Assembly (NCBI GenBank): GCA_023389035.1
Contig: JAEWFC010000004.1
Location: forward strand, 124,001-188,000
Source: Acidobacteriota bacterium
GTDB lineage: Bacteria; Acidobacteriota; Blastocatellia; Pyrinomonadales; Pyrinomonadaceae
Direction of reading: 5' to 3'
DNA: 64,000 nucleotides
The notes beneath the pieces are model-generated. The model was not told where the DNA came from. It searched no databases and was given only the letters and a program-made list of their open reading frames with translations. The translations under genes and the position numbers were made by a program. Below, in pieces: positions 60,970 to 64,000 of this stretch. The stretch's first letter is position 1. Each line of letters starts with the position of its first letter.

Positions 60970-62251
60970 TGCGATAAAGCACCTGGATCTTGTCTTTCAG
61001 CTCAGCCGGGAAATAGACGCGATGGATGCGGTAACCTTCGAGCAGGCCGCGGACGGCCGAGCTGACCTCTGAGATCTCGCGTATCTCGGGCCGCGAAAAA
61101 CCTGCCTCGACGTAGATCAGGTCCTTCGCTTTTTTCGGGTCGCGGACGTAAAAATTGTGTGCGACGTCACCGGCCGTGTCTTCGATCAAGTAGTAATCAG
61201 GATCGAGGCCCGCTTCTTCGACCAGCGTTTTCGCGGCGACCATAAATGTCTCGCGTTCGGCCTCGGGCATATCGAGGTCGAAGCCTTTGAACAGCCGGCG
61301 GTGCAGGAATCGCGAGGCGAGATCGCCCAGTATAGGATCAGTAGAATACTGCCACTGCTTGATGTGAAAGAGCACGTCGGTGTCATCGATCGAAAGATGC
61401 TCGCTCAAGGTCAAACGCTTGCCCCGCAGAACGTTCTCAAACGCCGTTCCGCTTGCGAACCAGACATCGCCGCCCGACGCAAACAGCTCCAACGCACGCC
61501 GTATCAACGCCCGCAAGATCGCCTCGGCAGAACGCAGCGTGCGGTGAAAATAGACCTGCCGAAACATATAGTAGCGTGCCTGCAGATAGTCCTCGACGGC
61601 GGAAATTCCCGGTGCCGAGACGTAAAGATGGTCGCCCTCGCGGTTGATCTCGATCGATTTGATGATCCATTCGATGTCGTAAACGCCGTACTTCGCACCG
61701 GTCATCAGCGAATCACGGAGCAGGTAGTCCATGCGGTCGACGTCGAGCTGCGACGAGACGAGCTGCGCGAGCGCGGTCGGCTCGAACGTGCCGCGGATGA
61801 TCGCCGCGACGCGTTCGGGTAGGCCCGCATCAAAACCGCGAAGCAGCCTGCCCGCTTCGGTCTCGTCGCTCAGCACGGCCTCGACCGTAAAGTCTTCGTG
61901 GTGAAAGTTTAGGATCGGCTCGATGACGTGTGAAAAGGCTCCGTGGCCGATGTCGTGAAGCAGTGCGGCGACCCGGACAGCGAGAGCGTCCTCGGCCTCG
62001 ATGCGGTGCGAATTCGCCAGCTTGTACAGTATCCGCGTCGCGAGATGAAATGCTCCCAAGCTGTGGGTAAACCGTGTGTGCTCGGCTCCCTGATAGGCAA
62101 AATGCGCGAGACCGAGCTGTCGTATCCGCCGCAGCCGCTGAAACTCACGCGAATCTATCAGGCCGGCGATCAGCTCGCCCTCGGGCGAATCCGTCTTTAG
62201 CCTGATGATGTTGTGGACCGAATCGCGGTAAAACCTTTCGGGAGTGCTCAT
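60965..62251 (-). CDS. HD-domain phosphohydrolase (SAMHD1/dNTPase-like)
   Basis: The 428-residue protein has an HD fold with R-F-T-H-S-L-G (H63), L-L-H-D-I-G-H-G-A-F-S-H (H99-D100) and S-S-Q-L-D-V-D-R-M-D-Y-L-L-R (third metal ligand Asp). This pattern is typical of the SAMHD1-like HD family found widely in bacteria; dNTP hydrolysis is likely but not shown. It overlaps the next gene by five bases if that gene begins at ATT. Confidence 0.9.
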   Translation of the reverse strand: MSTPERFYRDSVHNIIRLKTDSPEGELIAGLIDSREFQRLRRIRQLGLAHFAYQGAEHTRFTHSLGAFHLATRILYKLANSHRIEAEDALAVRVAALLHDIGHGAFSHVIEPILNFHHEDFTVEAVLSDETEAGRLLRGFDAGLPERVAAIIRGTFEPTALAQLVSSQLDVDRMDYLLRDSLMTGAKYGVYDIEWIIKSIEINREGDHLYVSAPGISAVEDYLQARYYMFRQVYFHRTLRSAEAILRALIRRALELFASGGDVWFASGTAFENVLRGKRLTLSEHLSIDDTDVLFHIKQWQYSTDPILGDLASRFLHRRLFKGFDLDMPEAERETFMVAAKTLVEEAGLDPDYYLIEDTAGDVAHNFYVRDPKKAKDLIYVEAGFSRPEIREISEVSSAVRGLLEGYRIHRVYFPAELKDKIQVLYRN

Positions 62252-62290
62252 TGTATATTCGCAAAAAACGTTTCCGGCGAAGTGTAACAG

Positions 62291-62299
62291 TGATATAAT
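62291..62299 (+). promoter_or_regulatory. Extended -10 element of the TPR gene
   Basis: TGATATAAT is a TGn-extended perfect -10, 49 bases before the ATG at 62348. No convincing -35 was seen. Confidence 0.5.
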
Positions 62300-62347
62300 A
62301 CCCGTTCCAAACCCATATCAAATACAGTGTCTCTTTTGGAGGAAGTT

Positions 62348-63375
62348 ATGAGAGTCGGAATAGTCAGGATGCTGAGCGTCCTCGTAGTATCGTTCGTTTT
62401 GCTCGGCGGTATCGCTGCCGGGTCGGCTCCGGCTCCGGTCGTGCACATCATCGCGGGCGGTGTCTTTGATTCTAACCGCAATCCGCTGCCCGACATCGAC
62501 GTAGAGCTGATGGACGACCTCGGCCGCATGATACAAAGGTCCAAGACCGGCGGCGGAGGCCGTTTTGAGTTCCAGGTCGGGACGCAGAAACGTTATACCG
62601 TAAAGGTTTTCGCCTTTCGTTATGATTTCGAGGACCAGTCGCAGGACGTCGATGTAGCGTCGGTCTCGGCACAGGCCGGCGAAGGCGGCAGCTCGTACAA
62701 CAACGTCGATTTTTACCTGCAGCCGAAACGCGGCGGGCTGATGGATGCCGAGCTTAGCGTCGTCTTTGCGCAGGACATTCCCGCCGAAGCGAAGAAGGCA
62801 TATGAAGGTGCGGTCAAAGATCTGGGGACAAAGCGCCGTGCGGACGGTTTTGCCGGCCTGAACAAGGCGATCGAGCTGAAACCGGACTATTACATGGCAC
62901 TGAACCGCATGGGCAAAGAGCTGTTTGCTCAGGGCCGTTTCGAAGAGGCCGTGCCGTTCCTGCTGAAGTCTGCGGAGATCAACACCAAGAGCCCGACGTC
63001 GTATTACTATTTGGGAGCGTCACTGATCGAGCTTGGGAAGGAATATCACAAGGCAGCCGTCGCGTCGCTGACACGTGCCGCTGAACTCGCACCGAACGCC
63101 GCACAGGTGCACTTCGCCCTGGGCAAAGCACAGCGAACGATCGGCGAGACCGCCGCAGCTGAAAAGTCTTTGGTCAAGGCGAAAAAGCTCGCAGCCTCAA
63201 ACATCCCCGCGATCCACCGCGAGCTCGCACAGCTTTACTCAGACGACCTTAAGAAATACGACCAGGCCGCCGACGAGCTGGAATCTTACATGAAAGCCGC
63301 CGGCCAAAAAGGCACCGAACAGGAAAAGACGAAAAAGGTGATCGCGAACCTGCGAGCGAAAGCGAAAGGTAATTG

Positions 63376-63376
<1 letters not shown>
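62348..63376 (+). CDS. Secreted TPR protein with carboxypeptidase-regulatory-like N-terminus
   Basis: I start at ATG 62348 (GGAGGAAG before it); 342 residues. A signal peptide (about 1-27) is followed by a carboxypeptidase-regulatory-like domain (about 30-120: G-G-V-F-D-S-N-R-N-P-L-P-D-I-D-V) and TPR units (about 145-310). It would be a periplasmic scaffold. It is divergent from the HD gene and convergent with rpoC. Confidence 0.85.
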
Positions 63377-63540
<164 letters not shown>

Positions 63541-63559
63541 AGTTCACCGTTCACCACTA

Positions 63560-63591
63560 AAAAACGGTGACTGATCTTTCGATCAATCACC
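63560..63591 (-). terminator. Intrinsic terminator of rpoC
   Basis: On the - strand, GGTGATTGATC and GATCAGTCACC pair (one mismatch) around a GAAA tetraloop, followed by GTTTTTTAG, 27 bases after the rpoC stop. Confidence 0.85.
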
Positions 63592-63617
63592 ATTTTCCGT
63601 TTATCGTTTACCGGTAA

Positions 63618-64000
63618 TTAAAGTTCGTCGTCGTCGATATCGATCTTCATCGCTTCGTCGATGTCGAACTCTTCGGTTCCTTCGAGGTCGAGGGTTTCGT
63701 CCTCGGCCACTTCTTCTTCGACACCGATCAGGTCAGCGTCCTCGACCCCGGGAACACCGCCGAAATTCGGGATGTCCAGGCCGCCGCGGATATTCGCCAG
63801 CTCGTCGAATTCATCGACGGTCTTTTGATTCTCGGTCGGGTCATGGGCGACCTTGACGTTGCGGTAGTATTTCATACCGGTTCCGGCAGGGATCAGACGT
63901 CCCATGATGACGTTTTCCTTCAGCCCGCGAAGGTAATCGACGCGGCCTGAGATGGCGGCCTCGGTGAGCACGCGGGTCGTTTCCTGGAAGCTGGCCGCCG
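63618..64000 (-). CDS. rpoC: RNA polymerase beta' subunit, C-terminal end (5' part outside window)
   Basis: The frame is open to the window edge. The 127 visible residues start with A-A-S-F-Q-E-T-T-R-V-L-T-E-A-A-I, the conserved C-terminal region of RpoC, and continue L-K-E-N-V-I-M-G-R-L-I-P-A-G-T-G. The tail after about residue 50 of the visible part is Asp/Glu-rich and ends D-D-D-E-L. The GTG at 63971 is internal. Confidence 0.97.
   Translation of the reverse strand, partial: AASFQETTRVLTEAAISGRVDYLRGLKENVIMGRLIPAGTGMKYYRNVKVAHDPTENQKTVDEFDELANIRGGLDIPNFGGVPGVEDADLIGVEEEVAEDETLDLEGTEEFDIDEAMKIDIDDDEL

Overview
The window looks like a chromosomal segment from an Acidobacteriota bacterium, probably class Blastocatellia. 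The evidence is a VWFA-related secreted protein of the acidobacterial type, a DUF5522 protein, the mix of secreted M13 and S9 peptidases, and many TTG/GTG starts. This placement rests on gene content and memory of families, not on a search. Base composition looks moderately GC-rich by eye and was not computed.

1-17.8 kb is most of a type VI secretion system, all on the + strand: 3' end of tssM, tagJ/impE, tssA, tssB, tssC, hcp, tssE, tssF, tssG, tssH/clpV, a vgrG with a long repetitive Gly/Ser/Pro tail, a DUF4123 adaptor, a PAAR tip protein and two small genes with no firm function. TssK and TssL are not here; they would be expected upstream of tssM. Hairpins on both sides of hcp suggest it is set apart transcriptionally.

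17.8-22.5 kb holds fumC (convergent with the T6SS) and a stress-type group: a rhodanese lipoprotein, a Crp/Fnr regulator, the di-iron cluster-repair protein Ric/ScdA, a SAM methyltransferase and a second rhodanese. A GTGA-N6-TCAC palindrome between the regulator and ric fits the CRP-like recognition helix.

22.5-43.8 kb is mainly housekeeping and envelope: lpdA, serA, a YCF48-like propeller, nhaA, a DPP-IV-like peptidase, a two-lipoyl-domain E2 acyltransferase, an OmpA-like protein behind a sigma-54-like promoter, a VWFA protein, a WD40-like protein, nadE, a receiver-HATPase fusion, a DUF374 acyltransferase, ctaA, tlyA and DUF5522. An 88-bp direct repeat of the nadE 3' end brackets the WD40-like gene. 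A 21-bp tandem repeat follows lpdA.

43.8-48.4 kb is an arsenic island: arsR, divergent from arsI, a Cys/Met-metabolism PLP enzyme, a small His/Cys-rich membrane protein, acr3 and a thioredoxin-type arsC. A near-perfect sigma-70 promoter overlaps a palindrome, probably the ArsR operator. The PLP enzyme and the membrane protein are unusual passengers and are the best candidates for undescribed arsenic or thiol functions.

48.4-64 kb carries a ClpB-D2-like AAA+ protein, inositol-phosphate synthase, a MaoC hydratase, a lone TerL-like terminase with large in-frame insertions, a SIMPL protein, secreted hypotheticals, an M13 peptidase, plsC, a TonB-C-like protein, an HD phosphohydrolase, a TPR protein and the 3' end of rpoC. 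From 54.9 kb on, the gaps are filled with degenerate heptamer repeats, often arranged as long imperfect inverted repeats; none were seen in the first 54 kb.
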